64,000 bases of DNA from assembly GCA_018135685.1 (NCBI GenBank), contig JAENPR010000024.1:1054001-1118000 (forward strand). Reading direction: 5' to 3'. The first letter of the stretch is position 1. The number at the start of each line of letters is the position of its first letter. The translations under genes and the position numbers were made by a program. This DNA is from Themeda triandra (lineage: Eukaryota > Streptophyta > Magnoliopsida > Poales > Poaceae). A model generated the notes under the pieces. That model was not told where the DNA came from. It saw nothing but the letters and a program-made list of their open reading frames with translations, and did no database searches. Shown piece after piece: positions 33,284 to 45,700 of this stretch.

Positions 33284-36200
33284 GATGGCCCAGGTGAGAG
33301 ATTTTGGGAGACTACCATATCCTAGGGTTTTGTGGGGGTGAATTTGGACTGCAACTTTTGTGGATTTTGATTCCTTTGTGCAGCCCAACAAGTAAGTCAG
33401 AAATTTTGGTCTTTTCATGCCCTAGGGTTTGCTGGGGGTGGATTCGAACTCGAACTTTTTAGGGAATTTGATTCTTTTGTGCATACCAGGAGTGGAGAAA
33501 CCAGCTGCTGCTACGGCTGAGGAAGAAGATGAGAAGGAGCCGGACGAACAACACCCCACGATGCCGTGCTCAATCCTGCTCTGCCTGTTTGGTAGCTGGT
33601 AGTGGAGAAACATGACCCTGGTCTTCATCAACTTCGTGTTCTTACTGCTCCAGTCCTGCTACATATTCAAGGTCTGTGGAAATAGATTATGGGATACACC
33701 ATTTCAATATCTAAAACATGACACTGATTTGATTCTATCATTGTTTGATGATTGTTGCAGATTTGGTGGTCCCCTTAGTTCAGCATCATATTTTCCTTTA
33801 TTTGTTGTAGTAAGCATAGTGAGGGTACAGGCCTGATGAACATGTATACATTATCTTCAGTTTGGTAGTTCCCTTATGACAAAGAATGGCGAGCACAACA
33901 ACATATATGAGCATGTATGTGATTTCCTATTTTTTTTTTCTCTATCGCTACTTGCTTTGCTTTTTGACACAATGATTAATGGCTCCGTGTGTATCATACG
34001 CAGGCTACATCGTGGTGTATGGTTCCTGCAGGGATTTTGATTCAGTATGGATATAATTTTACTTGCAGAAACAAAAAAGGTAACATGAGTCCCGCTTCTA
34101 TTCAGAAGATGTCTTCCCAACGAAATTTTAGGTGGGTTCATTATCGCTATAGACCATAGGTGTGGGGGTGGTATATCTAGCTTTGGTTTTAGCTTTGTTA
34201 GAGACTATAAAGCACACTAATATACTGGACGTATGATCTGTAATGTTTGCCAAGCAAAAATGCTACATTGTTTTCCTATACCAAGTTAAGTATGGTAGGT
34301 GTAGAACACTTGGGAATCGGTAGGGGGGAAACCTCGCCTGCTACCTCTTATTTTAGTAGAGCCTTATATTCCTCTTTGACTTATGTTTGCAGCTGAGGTC
34401 TAATATATCCTTCATTACAGATTTACATATTGCCTATTTTTCCTAATTCCTCATACATACTGCATCTTTGCTTTAGGCTGCCAGTTATTACAGCTCTAAA
34501 ATATCCTTCGAGATATTCTTTTGCTATGTTTTAGCAGTGTTCACAAGGATGGAAATTAGTATGTCTTCCATCTTGATGAAGATGAAGATGAAGATCAGTA
34601 CATCACCTCTTTTGTTTCCACCGAGATGGATGGAATTGCCATATCTTTCAGCAGTTTTTTTTACATTAGTTACCTGGTATATTGAATGCTGCATTTTTCA
34701 GATAATTATATTTAGGCTATGTACAATTACATAGGCCAGTTCAGTCTGTTCCTGAGTTTTGGTTTTATAGTATACAAAAGCTATGGGTTCTGAAGCAACC
34801 AGACCTGATTAGTTCTGTGTGTTGGGGGGAGGGGGGGATTAAGCAGCACAAAGAACATGGCGGTACCACATTTGTTCCTTCGACTCCATTGAAATTTTGC
34901 AAAGGCCACCTATTCTGAAATTTGGGTATTATTTCCTTGAATATCTACTACAACCTTACTGTGATTAGTGCGCACACCACCCCTTCTGCTTGCATTTGGT
35001 TCCTCATTGGTTATGATCTCATATTCTTGGCATTTGCCGTTTTTTTCCTTGTCCAGCCTTGATTCGTTCTTTCACAGCCCGGACTGAAGCAGGAACAGAC
35101 AACGCATGCGCTACTGCAGAGAGAAGGAAGGATGTCAGCCAGCACATTGCATGGATAACTGGAGTATTGATTCTTCTTTGTTTTCTTTTCATCACATTGC
35201 TTACCTATATATCTTCTTGAAATCTTGTGCCCTCATAATATGATTCGCTGCAGGAGAAAAAGGTTGTGCTACAAGTATAAGGTACCAGTTACAAAAATCC
35301 GTCAAATACATAGGTTGGTTCATACTATCCTATTTCTAAATTATTCTACTGAGATCGTACTAGATTTTTTTTTTCTTTTATAGGACCATGGATGATCAGG
35401 AGCTGTTGCGCTTTTTCTCACTTGACATGGTGCATATGTTGGAATTCAATAGACTTCCTACCAAAAACAGACATATGGTTACCACCATTATTTTTTCTTT
35501 CACCACACTTTCATCAATGAGGAATCTTGGTCCATATGAAATTAGAGTAACTATCTTAGGAGCAGTCATGATTTGAAGCAGCTGTGTGATGAAAAAGAGT
35601 CTGCTTGTTTAGCTATACCTATGTTCACCCTTTATGACACCAAGTCCATGCAATAGAATGTGCCCTATAAAGTTACATGAAAAATATGACTAGGTCAATT
35701 TTGTTTCCATATCCAAATTGGTTTAAGCTTTTGGGGAAGAGATTCTGCATCCTGTACCTTGGGTCCTTTCTTTTGGATGTTGGACAATACATCCATGCAC
35801 ACCTTGTTTTTTAGCTACTCCAGTTATACACTTGCTTGATTTCAGTAAGACCTGTGTTTACATATTCGCTTGGACTGCACATGCATGCACACCTTACAGC
35901 TTCAGTTTTCTGCTTTCATTAGAACTATATATAGCCATAGACGAGTTTGCCTGTTTTATCTTATCTCGGTCTGGTGTTTTTCCCCTAGGAGCACAAAACA
36001 TGTTTGCTCAAAAGGAAAAATGATTATAGTGGCTGAGATTATTACTGCCACACGTGCAGGTTAGGATGTCCTTATTCCTTGCATTTCTTTAACTCTGAAG
36101 AGAACAAATAGCTGGTTGTAGTTAAGATCAGTATTGCATAGCCTGTTAGCCTACAAAGTATTGTGAATCTTGTTTGAACTAATATAGGTGTGTATAAAAC

Positions 36201-37101
36201 AAGTTCTTATTAGTCATGGATTACACAAAGGGATTGGAATTGAGCTTTCTGGCTGAGAGTTACCTGCTACTTAGCCTACACCGAAATAAATATAGGCCAT
36301 CAGGGTATAATTTTTTAAAATTCAGGTCACTACTGTTTCACATTTTACCAAATGAAGCCATTGTAATTTTAGCGTTTCATTGTGCTTATTTTTAAACATT
36401 TTACTTATCAGATGTGTTCTTCATATTTAGTGATGCTTGGAGTGAAATGTTCATACTTTATACAGTCAACATTGCATCTGAAATTTATGTGCTGAAATTT
36501 TGTCAATAGAATTGCAGGATCGTTGCCTCGGTACTTCCTGGATTCTTATTCATGCTACAACTTATAGCTACATAGTAAAAGCATCTTCAAGTTGTGCCTT
36601 TTCCTTTGCCATTGCCTTTTCTTCTGATGAAGCCACATATTTTTAGTGGCCACGTGTGAACTTGATTCTTGGTGTCATTGCAGGTTGCAGTTAAATACTA
36701 ATCAGAAGGGCCTATAGCTATCCTTGAGAATAGTGAGGGTACAAGCCTGATGACCATGTATACATATTTCCTTCATATGTAGGAAATAGTTGTATATGAA
36801 AATGTGTAACTTTGAAATTACCTGACACGTGTGTTTATTTATAATCTAATATAGGATAGTGCACAAACCTTAGATATTGTGTTCACATGGTATTGTCGAT
36901 TGTTGTGCGCCTATGACAGGCTTATAGGACGATTGTATTTCTATAGATTAGGTAGATGAGATGTGACCTCATCTATGTTGCTTTCTTTCCCCCGAAATGT
37001 AACTAAACCTCAATGGTTGGTCTGATGATTCATATGCTTCTAATGATGTTTTGTCATATCTATTTTCCCTCCATGATTGATACTCTGATCGTTTCGTTCT
37101 G
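33284..37101 (+). other. Gene-like AT-rich stretch, probably transposed or decayed
   Basis: Splice-like words occur (CAG|GTGAGAG at 33292, GTGCAG near 33383, TTTTATAG before GGACCATGGATGATCAGG near 35382), but no continuous protein emerges. A 102-bp-offset tandem duplication lies at 33318-33485. A ~37 bp repeat (GTGAGGGTACAGGCCTGATG) appears at 33819 and again near 36735. The stretch ends at a Helitron terminus, so it may consist of captured exons and introns. Confidence 0.4.
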
Positions 37102-37129
37102 GGCGCGCAAGTGCGCGCCATTCCACTAG
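37102..37129 (+). mobile_element. Helitron 3' terminus (hairpin + CTAG)
   Basis: A perfect 7 bp stem with 4-base loop (GGCGCGC AAGT GCGCGCC, 37102-37119) is followed six bases later by CTAG (37126-37129) and a host T. This is the canonical Helitron 3' end on the plus strand. A candidate 5' end (A|TCTACTACAACC) is at 34944, which would give a 2.2 kb element; a more distant 5' end is also possible. Confidence 0.82.
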
Positions 37130-37410
37130 TGTACTATTATAGGAGGGAGAGGATACATCTGCTACAAGTGAAGGACGAAATCGTAAACTTGATGAAGGGT
37201 TTCATGCCGAGTGCGATGATGCCTACTAACGTCTTTGAAATTTGAGCCTGTAATAGGGCTAGTGTTTGTTTCTTTCTTTCAAACGGGTATCCGTAGTAAT
37301 GTACTGTAGGCACTGTACCTTTTTTTTTTTTTCTGATCACACCGTGGGTGCATTTTTCATTAAGCAGGGAGACATATTGTTCCTTGAAAAGCAGAATTTA
37401 TCTTCTTAAA
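37130..37410. other. Short spacer between Helitron end and MULE
   Basis: No gene. A T-run lies at 37320-37333. The last nine bases (37402-37410) are the left target duplication of the following MULE. Confidence 0.5.
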
Positions 37411-38462
37411 GAGCAAAATGCACCACAGGTCCATTACCTTTTCGCCTTGTGTCATCCAGGTCCATCATCTTTAAAAGTGCAGCTTTATGTCACACCTTTA
37501 AAGGTGCAACTTTAGGTCCTTAAACTTTGTTATAGCGTTCACCGGAGGTCCATACCACTTGTTATCGCGGGTTTCCAGGCTGTTTCGGTGTGTGAACAGT
37601 AACTTTTGACATTTTTCTTTAGTGCTGATATTTGTTTATTTCATAACAAATTATTGGTGCATACTAAATTCAAGAAAAGTTTTGTGTAGACTCTTCATGA
37701 TGTATTGTTCCTAGTAAAAAAAATATGACACCTAGAAAATAAATAGTTTTTGCATGTTTTAAAATTACCTCTTTTAATTAATAAATGCAACTTCTATGAT
37801 TTTTATAGGCCAAAATAAATATCTTAAAATTTTGAAATTGATTTGTAGCTTCTTTATGATGATATCAACCTATACAAAAATCTCAGAATTTCATGTTTAT
37901 TTAATTATTTAATTAATAAAAAGGTGATTAGCATAAAACTTTAAACTTTAAACATTTCAAATTTATTCTAAACTTTTTGTATAGGTTGGTATCATCATAA
38001 AGAAGCTACAAATCAATTTCAAAATTTTAAGATATTTATTTTGGCCTACAAAAATCATAGAAGTTGCATTTATTAATTAAAAGAGATAATTTTAAAACAT
38101 GCAAAAACTATTTATTTTCTAGGTGTCATATTTTTTTACTAGGAATAGTACATCATGAAGAGTCTACACAAAACTTTTCATGAATTTAGTATGCACCAAT
38201 AATTTGTTATGAAATAAACCAATATCAGCACTAAAGAAAAATGTTCACACACCGAAAAAGCCTGGAAAACCGCTATAACAAGTGGTATGGACCTCCGGTG
38301 AACGCTATAACAAAGTTTAAGGACCTAAAGCTGCACTTTTAAAGGTGATGGACCTAGATGGCACAAAGCAAAAAGATAATGGACTTAAAGATGCACTTTT
38401 AAAGGTGATGGACCTGGATGACACAAGGCGAAAAGGTAATGGACATGTGGTGCATTTTGCTC
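37411..38462. mobile_element. MULE-type foldback element with ~500 bp inverted arms
   Basis: The ends GAGCAAAATGCACCAC and GTGGTGCATTTTGCTC (near-perfect) begin arms that stay complementary through nearly the whole 1,052 bp, turning near 37930. A perfect 9 bp duplication CTTCTTAAA flanks it (37402-37410, 38463-38471), the Mutator-class signature. The right arm has an extra partial duplication (38340-38450). There is no transposase; it is a long-TIR, non-autonomous MULE. Transcripts could fold into an extended hairpin. Confidence 0.93.
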
Positions 38463-38577
38463 CTTCTTAAAAAAGAATAGAGACATCGATCAATGTCTAG
38501 GCTTTAGGAAAGCAAAGTTTATCTCCTTTAAAAAAGACAGAGACATTGATCAATGTTCAGGCTTTAACCACATGATG

Positions 38578-40515
38578 ATGTAGGATAAGCAAAGAATCGC
38601 AAGCCGCTCGCGTCGCTCCTCTGGGGCAACTCGGGCGGAGACCTAGCGCCGCCGCCGAGCGCTCCCCTCCGTCGCACCTACCCCTCGCCGCCACCCGAGC
38701 GCAGCGCCTGGTTGCCGCGCGGCCGCAAGGAAGGTGGCGGCGGGGCGCTGCTCGCTCGCTTCATCCCTCCCCCTCCCTTCCCCTCCCTCCCCCTCCCCCA
38801 TTCGTGATCTGGTTTTTCTGGTACTTTGGCGGCCGTTCTGGAGCTGTGAGTGCCATATCCTGGTGCTCTACCTCCGGATCCGGCTTCCCCCACCTCGGAT
38901 TCGGCGGGCGGTGGGCTCTTGGGCGCTGTGGCAGCGGCGGCTGTGGCCGCTCCGCGGTTGGGCCTGTGCCAGGCTTTCGGCCCTGGATCCTGCGCCTCCG
39001 GAGCCGACGACGCGCGTGGTTGTGGTGGCGGCGCACCGGCGTGCGGCCGACGGCATGGGCGCTGCGGTGGCATCCCTACACCTCCCCTTATCAGCGGGGC
39101 AGCGGCGCATATGCGCACGGCCGTTGGCTTGGGCGGTGCAGTGGCCACTCTCTACCTCGTCCTCTGTTGGTTGGGCGGATTTGGGCCTCCTTGGCCTCGA
39201 TCTGCCACCGGCAGGTTTGGACGCGGCGGTCTACGGTGGTGGGGAGGCCTCTTCGGCGGTGCCTTGGTGGCACGGCCGGCGGTGGCTCTGGCATCCCCGC
39301 GGTGCCATGGTGGTGCTGCGGGTGGTGCCGGGCCCGTCTGTGGTTTCCCCCCTCCGTGGTGCCCATGTGGACGCAGGGGGCAGCTGCTGGATTCCCCCTC
39401 CCCAGCTTGCCCTCTCCTTCTTCTTCATGGTGGCCGCTCTGTGGCGGTGGTTGGGGGCATGTTGGCGTTGGGGGGCGGTTCTCGTCTACACCGTCCCTCC
39501 CCCATGGCCTTCTCGGCTGTCGCGGGGCAGCCATTGTTTGGACGGAGGCCTCGGCGTCATTGGGGGTGCTGGTTTGGGGCTCTGCTCCAGATCCGGCACT
39601 CTCAGGGCAGGTCGGCGACGGCTTCGGTGGTCGGGTGCGGCGGTGGGTGGTGCGGTTGGTGGGCGTGCATGGTGGTGGGAGGCTGGTCTTCGTATGTCGC
39701 CTGGTTGGTGTGGTGCTGGCGCAGCTTTGCGGCTACTGGTGTGGCCGGCGCGTCGACCTCCCCGGCGAGGCTTCTGCAGGTCTAGCGACGGCGGCTCTGG
39801 TGTTTGGTGGGGACCCGACTTCTTGATCGATGTCCGTGCTATGGGTACGTTGGGCGAAAGCCTGGTGACGGCGACATCTGCGGGTGTCGTTCTCCCTGTT
39901 GAGGGCGTCGCGTCTGGGACGAGCGATGGCGGCGCTTGGACGTCGTAACCTTCTTGAAGGCGTCGTTGTGGATTTGGAATCGGTCAGGATGTCTCGTGGC
40001 AGATCCTGTTTTGTCGTTTCCGCTGTTGTGTCGTGTGGGTTGTGCTAGTGGTGGTGTTGGTGTTGTTTTTTCCCTCTTTTGTTGAGTTATAGGTAGTTAA
40101 GTGGAGGCTTGTGTCGATGACCCAATCCGACCGAGTTTTAGTGGTGTCAAGTAGTTGCTTGCGTCGATGACCCAATCCGACCGAGAGTACCTAGCTGTGG
40201 AGCTCCTAGTGGTTTAAAGTAGAGGCTCGTGTCGACGACCCAATCCGACCGAGTTTTAGTGTTTTGAGGCTTGTGTCGATGTCCCAGTCCGACCAAGCGT
40301 GGAGCTGAGTAGAGTTGAGTTGGCGCTTTTGTGGCGCGAGTTGAGTTGTTTTGGTACCTAGATGTGTTATTGGAGTAGGGCACCCTCCAAATTGTACGTG
40401 GTTTTCGCCCAGTTTCCACTTCAAAAACTGGGCGGGGGCACTTGCCTTTCTTTTTTCTTTTTTTCGTCTAATAGAAATTACGGCAAAGCTTTTGCCGTCC
40501 TTTCGAAAAAAAAAA
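38578..40515 (+). mobile_element. Non-autonomous LINE-like retroposon (~1.94 kb)
   Basis: It ends in a poly(A) run (40506-40515). CACATGATG is repeated before (38569-38577) and after (40516-40524) the element. The body is GC-rich, with long overlapping plus-strand frames (38734-39948 and others) that show Trp/Gly/Arg-rich low-complexity translations in all three frames and no domain. The 3' end has a conserved-looking ACGGCAAAGCTTTTGCCGTC palindrome just before the tail, and a four-copy repeat block upstream of it. It lacks RT, so mobilisation would need a LINE in trans. Confidence 0.72.
40111..40300 (+). repeat. Four-copy repeat within the retroposon
   Basis: The word GTCGATGACCCAATCCGACC recurs from 40111, 40161, 40229 and 40273, with spacings of 50, 68 and 44 bases. 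The fourth copy is the most diverged. Each is preceded by a GAGGCTTGTG-type segment. Confidence 0.87.
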
Positions 40516-40524
40516 CACATGATG

Positions 40525-41930
40525 TAGAACAAAACATAAATTTACATTTACTAAATGTCAAAAAAGCTATTCCTAAAAATCTTTGAAAAAAATGACTTAT
40601 TTTTATTTAGTGCAATCTTATTCTTTAGCAAATTCAAGACCATTTTCTAGCGGCAACAACTAGCATCTAAAACCAAAAGGTTTTTCGAGGCAACAAGCAT
40701 GTAAAAGTAAAACCAAAAGGTTTTGTAGGCAACAAGCAAACAAAGAATACGATTTTGAAATAATCTGAATTGAGCATGAGGTGATGCTTTGGTTAACCAT
40801 AGGCAACTTGATGATCACAACCGAAGTCTCGGGACTCAAAAGAAGAAGCTTAAATGAAGATAAGAAACTACTGAAAGTAGCAGATCACTGAGGGAAACAA
40901 AACAAAATATGGGCAATGTTGTAAGTGAGTTTGAGCTCGAATGAAATCCTACGTGAGGATAAAATTGATCGCCATCTATTGAAATTGCTTGAAGAAGCAA
41001 TCGTTTTCTAACAGTATAAGAATCAGATAATAATGCAGTTGGCGCGCACGGCGCACCGTAACCTTTAATTTGCATAGACATAGTTTAAGAACTCATCAGA
41101 TAATAATGCCTGGTTGACCACAGAAAACCAGAAATATATCTACAGAACACCTGCAACTGAAAATAATAAACCCAGAAGAACAACCTCTGGCTGTGGCCTG
41201 TCCCCACGATAAAGCGAAAGAGCTCCAAAAATCTGGCAGCGAAAGCGGATGCTACTACACTACAGCGCACTGCTGCATCCGTCCTCCCGGAATAGAATAG
41301 ACAACGCATTGACCGTGCCTGCCAATGGGCTCCCGCCGGCAGGCAGGCGCCCTAGGTAGATCCGTCGTCCTTCACATGCACGAGGTCCACATGGATCTCA
41401 GATGCCAGCCCACGCTATGAAAGACCTGTCTCGCTTCTCACCTCCCCCATCCCATCCCACATCAGAAAAGGGAACGAAAGAAGAGTGCCATACCCATACG
41501 TCGTACTTGCTTAATTAATCTCAAAAGTCGTCGCCAATAATTGACCGTATAATAGTCGTTGAATCGGTGATGGAATCCCGTTCCACTACGCGTCTAACCA
41601 CGTAAAACTCGATCTGCTTTATGATAAGCAAGTAAGATAGAAGTTATTATTTATTTATTTGTATAATTTAAATATAAAATTAAGTCACAAAAAATTAAGT
41701 ATAAAACATGCAACTCTGGGTTGCGTGCCGTCAAAAGTAGTGTATGTTTGATCAAATTTCTACCGAATACTATTCAAATTTATGACTTTAAATTAATTTA
41801 TTAAAAGAATACATTTCATAAGGAATCTAATGATATTTGTTTAATAACATAAATATTAATAACGTTTTATTAATCAAACTTGAGATACTAAACCATGGTT
41901 TTTTTTTTGAACGGAGGGAGTACGAAGATC
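40525..41930. other. Intergenic DNA upstream of the kinase gene
   Basis: No gene is recognised. AT-rich sequence at 41630-41920 ends in GAACGGAGGGAGTAC (41911-41925), the typical end of a Stowaway/mariner MITE. Its matching left end is not evident. The possible kinase promoter is 41930-42050, where composition becomes GC-rich. Confidence 0.5.
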
Positions 41931-42739
41931 CGTGCTCGCACCATATCTCACGTCAGGCCACAGCGCAGCGCGCGCACCGAGCCGGGAGAGGGACGGCGAC
42001 GCGGACACCCCGAAGCAGCTGGATTCGCCAAAGCAAATAAAGCCGTTGGGGGGGCTCCATCGCAACATTCTCCACCTCCTTCTCCTTCCCCCGCGCGTCG
42101 CGATTCGCCAACTCCACTTCCTCCGGCGGCCCCACGCGTCGTCGCCGTCGCCCGGCCGCCTTCCTTCCCCGCGCAGTCGCGACCTTTTCTTGACCTTTCT
42201 CTATTTTCATTCACACATCATAATATGGTGTTGATGATGGTGCTTCCCGCACGTCTCTGTTTTTCCTTGCCTCGTCGATCCTCTGTTCCTAGACGTACCT
42301 CGCTCGTGGATTTTGACCAATAGATGGAATCGTGCTTCTGGTGACTTGAATTCAAATAAGAATTCGTTTCTTTCTTTCTTTCGTGTCGATCAAGCGTTTT
42401 GATCCTCTGCTTTCGAATTGATTTTATTCAGGAGGCGGAGCCGCCGACCCATTGAATTTGAACCCGCAGCGCGATCGAGCGGGAAAGGAGATTCGCTTCC
42501 GTTCGAGGTCCTTCTTCAACAAAGGAAAGGGAGCAAATGTGGCGTTTGTTTAATGCCCTGTGGGATGTGCTAGGATCCGGATTCCTCTCCTCCAGATTTC
42601 TCTGATCCGGGAATCCGGGACCACCCCATCGGTGGCGAACCAGGTCCCCACCAAGCCACCACCACCGCCGATCCGCCTCCCTCCTCCGCTGCTGCGCGTT
42701 GACGCCGCCGACGACCTCCCTCGGATCGTGAGAGATAAC

Positions 42740-45700
42740 ATGGACGACGAGGACTACTCGTGGGTGCGGCGGACGCGCTTCTCGCACTCGGTCGTGCGCT
42801 CCAACTCCGGGCGGGAGCAGTTCGGCGCCTTCGTCGAGCAGTTCTACCGCGGCGCCGCGCTCAGGAACAAGGGCGCCGCGGCAGGGTTCAAGCTCCACGG
42901 CCTCAACATGGAGCCGGGGACCACCACCACCACCAGGTTCTCCACCTCCTCCCTCCCGACGCCGAGCGCGCACCTCTGCGCGCAGCCGCCCAAGCCCGAC
43001 GCCAAGCCGCCGGCGCAGCACGACAAGGCGAGCGGCGATCGCCCGGCGGCGCAACAGGCTGCGAACGGCGGGAAGGGAGGCAGCGGCAGCGGGAGCAACC
43101 TCAGCGTGGCCGTCGTCCCGCGGGAACAACAACACCCCGCGGCGGCTCAGCCCGCCGCCGCGGAGGACGACGACGGGAGCGAGAGCCCCGGCCCGCTCGA
43201 GTTCTCGTTCCACCCGGACGAGCAGAGCCTGAAGCTACAACGAACATGCTCGAGCCCCGCTCCGTTCCCGCGGAGGAAAACACCGCCCGGGGGCGCCGCC
43301 GCCGCGTTCACGCGGAGCACGTCGCTCACCGTGCTCGGCGAGTCGCCCAAGGCGAAGGCGGCGATGCAGAGGGCGGTATCTCCCCTCCCGTCGCGCCACG
43401 TCCCCGAGGTGGTGTTCCAGGAGGCGAAATCCGCCGCCAAGCGCTTCTCCACGCCGCCGGCGGCCCGGCGGTCCGCGTCCTCGCTGGACCTGAATGGGTG
43501 TGCTCCGCCGGCAGCGGCGGTAGCGCCGGTGAGGGCGCCGGGCAAGCTCAAGCATAGGAAGGAGGGTCATCATGCCAACGGGAGGGCCAAGGTTTCTGCG
43601 CTGGAGGTGCTCGAGAGGTGGTCTGTTGATCGCTCGCAGCTGCTCATTGGGCACAGGTTCGCGTCCGGGGCGCACAGCCGGCTGTTCCACGGGATCTACA
43701 AGGAGCAGCCTGTTGCTGTCAAGTTCATCAGGCAGCCGGATGATGAGGAGGATGCGGAGCTGGCTGCGCAGCTTGAGAAGCAGTTCCACACGGAGGTCAC
43801 CACTCTGTCACGCCTCAGTCATCCAAATGTCATCAAGGTAACTGACCACTTTCCGTTTTGTGGTATCTTTTGTTTATGGTGGTAATTATGCTGGCATGAT
43901 TCTACACCTGTTACTGGCTGTGGAACAGCCTGGAATGTCGCATTATCTTGTTGCGTGCTTGATGAGGTTCTCTAGTTACTTTACTTTGCTGAAATTTGTG
44001 TTCAGTTAGATGCATTCATGATTACATGGCCAACTACCAAGAAATTATTGAATTGATGTAGATACAGTTTCCTTTTTTTCTCCGTTGACAATTGGACCAG
44101 TATACAAATTGCACAGCCAGAGGAACGCTTGAACCTGAAATGAACTTTTGGATTATTTTGAACAAACAACTAGGATTATGACTTTTACTTGCACTGAATT
44201 AGTATAACCTTTCTTCCAGCTGACCTGGAAACTTGAGAATCCCTACTAGTGTACTATACCTCCATTCTCATATGTATAGGATGCTGGTTGGTTTAAATTT
44301 CAATTAACCAACGTCAAACTATGAAAAATGGTGGGAGTACTCTTGATTAGTAGCTACACTTTTAGGTTGACTTTCCATATTTTCATGCCATACTATCCTA
44401 TCCTGCTCTTTTAAATGCCTATCACATGGGCACATGTAGTGTAGTCCTCCTGTTCAGTAAAGTGTAAGAATACTGAAAATTCAGGAAACGAAAGCCCATC
44501 TTTATCGTAGTTACAGATCATGACTTGCTTAATCCTTTTATGAATCTCCTTCTCACTTCAATCACATTTTTGTGGAACAGCCTGGAGTGTCACATTATCT
44601 TATTGCGTGCTTGATGAGGATCTCTAGTTACTTTACTTTGCTGAAATTTGTGTTTAGATGCACTCACTCATGATTATATGGCGAACTATCAAGAAATTAT
44701 TGAATTGATGAATATGCAGTTTCCTTTGTTTTCTGTTGACAGTTGGTACAGTATACAAATTGCATAGCCAGAGGACCGCTTCAACCTGAAATGAATTTTT
44801 GTGATATTTGGAACAAACAACCTTAGGATTATGACTTTTACTTGCATTGAATTAGTATAGCCTTTCTTGCAGCTGACCTGGAAACTTGGGAATCCCTCCA
44901 TTCTCATATTTAGAATGCTGGTTGGTTTAAATTTCAATTAACCAACGTCAAACCAAGAAAATTGGTGGGTGTACTATTAATTAGTAGCTGCATCTTTAGG
45001 TTGACCTTCCATATTTTCATGCCATCCTATCCTATCCTACTCTTTTAAATGCCTATCACATGGGCACATGTAGTGTAGTCCTGTTCAGTCAAGTGTAAGC
45101 ATACTGAAAGTTCAGGAAACGAAAGCCCGTCCTTTATTTAGTTTACAAATCATGACTTGTTTTAATGGGTCTTCTCATTTTATTCACATTTTTTCTTTGT
45201 AGCTGGTTGGAGCATGCAGCAGTCCACCAGTATTCTGTGTCATCACTGAATTCCTTTCTGGTGGTTCTCTGAGGTCGTTTTTGCACAAGCTGGATCACAA
45301 AGCTCTTCCTCTGGGCAAGATCATCTCAATTAGCTTGGATATCGCACGCGGCATGTCGTACATTCACTCGCAGCGAGTTGTCCATCGTGATGTGAAGCCA
45401 GAGAACATCATATTCGATGAAGAATTTTGTGCAAAGATTGTTGATTTTGGAATAGCTTGTGAAGAAGAGTACTGTGACCCTCTGGCAAATGACACTGGGA
45501 CATTTAGATGGATGGCTCCAGAGATGATGAAGCACAAACCGTACGGTCGGAAAGTCGATGTCTACAGCTTTGGCCTTATCTTGTGGGAAATGTTTTCTGG
45601 AACGATACCCTATGAAGAGCTGAACCCATTTCAAGCAGCTTTTGCTGTTTTCGACAAGGTAATAACCTGATGCCCATTTCCTTCCCTGCATTGTAATATA

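Noticed and set aside
34944..34956. TCTACTACAACC as the certain 5' end of the 37129 Helitron
   Set aside because: It fits the consensus after an A, but no second copy or empty site is available, so it remains only a candidate.
38734..39948. 404-residue open frame as a gene
   Set aside because: All three plus frames are open together, the translation is Trp/Gly/Arg-rich without domains, and the segment lies inside a poly(A)-tailed retroposon.
42560..42739. Upstream ATG adding 60 residues to the kinase
   Set aside because: The extension is Pro/Arg-rich without the conserved signature, whereas MDDEDYSWVRRT at 42740 matches the family N-terminus.
42428..43213. Antisense 261-residue frame over kinase exon 1
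   Set aside because: It mirrors the GC-rich third codon positions of the real exon and has no domain.
44245..44262. Helitron end (ACTAGTGTACTAT) in kinase intron
   Set aside because: It shares 13 bases with the 37126 junction but has no hairpin before CTAG.
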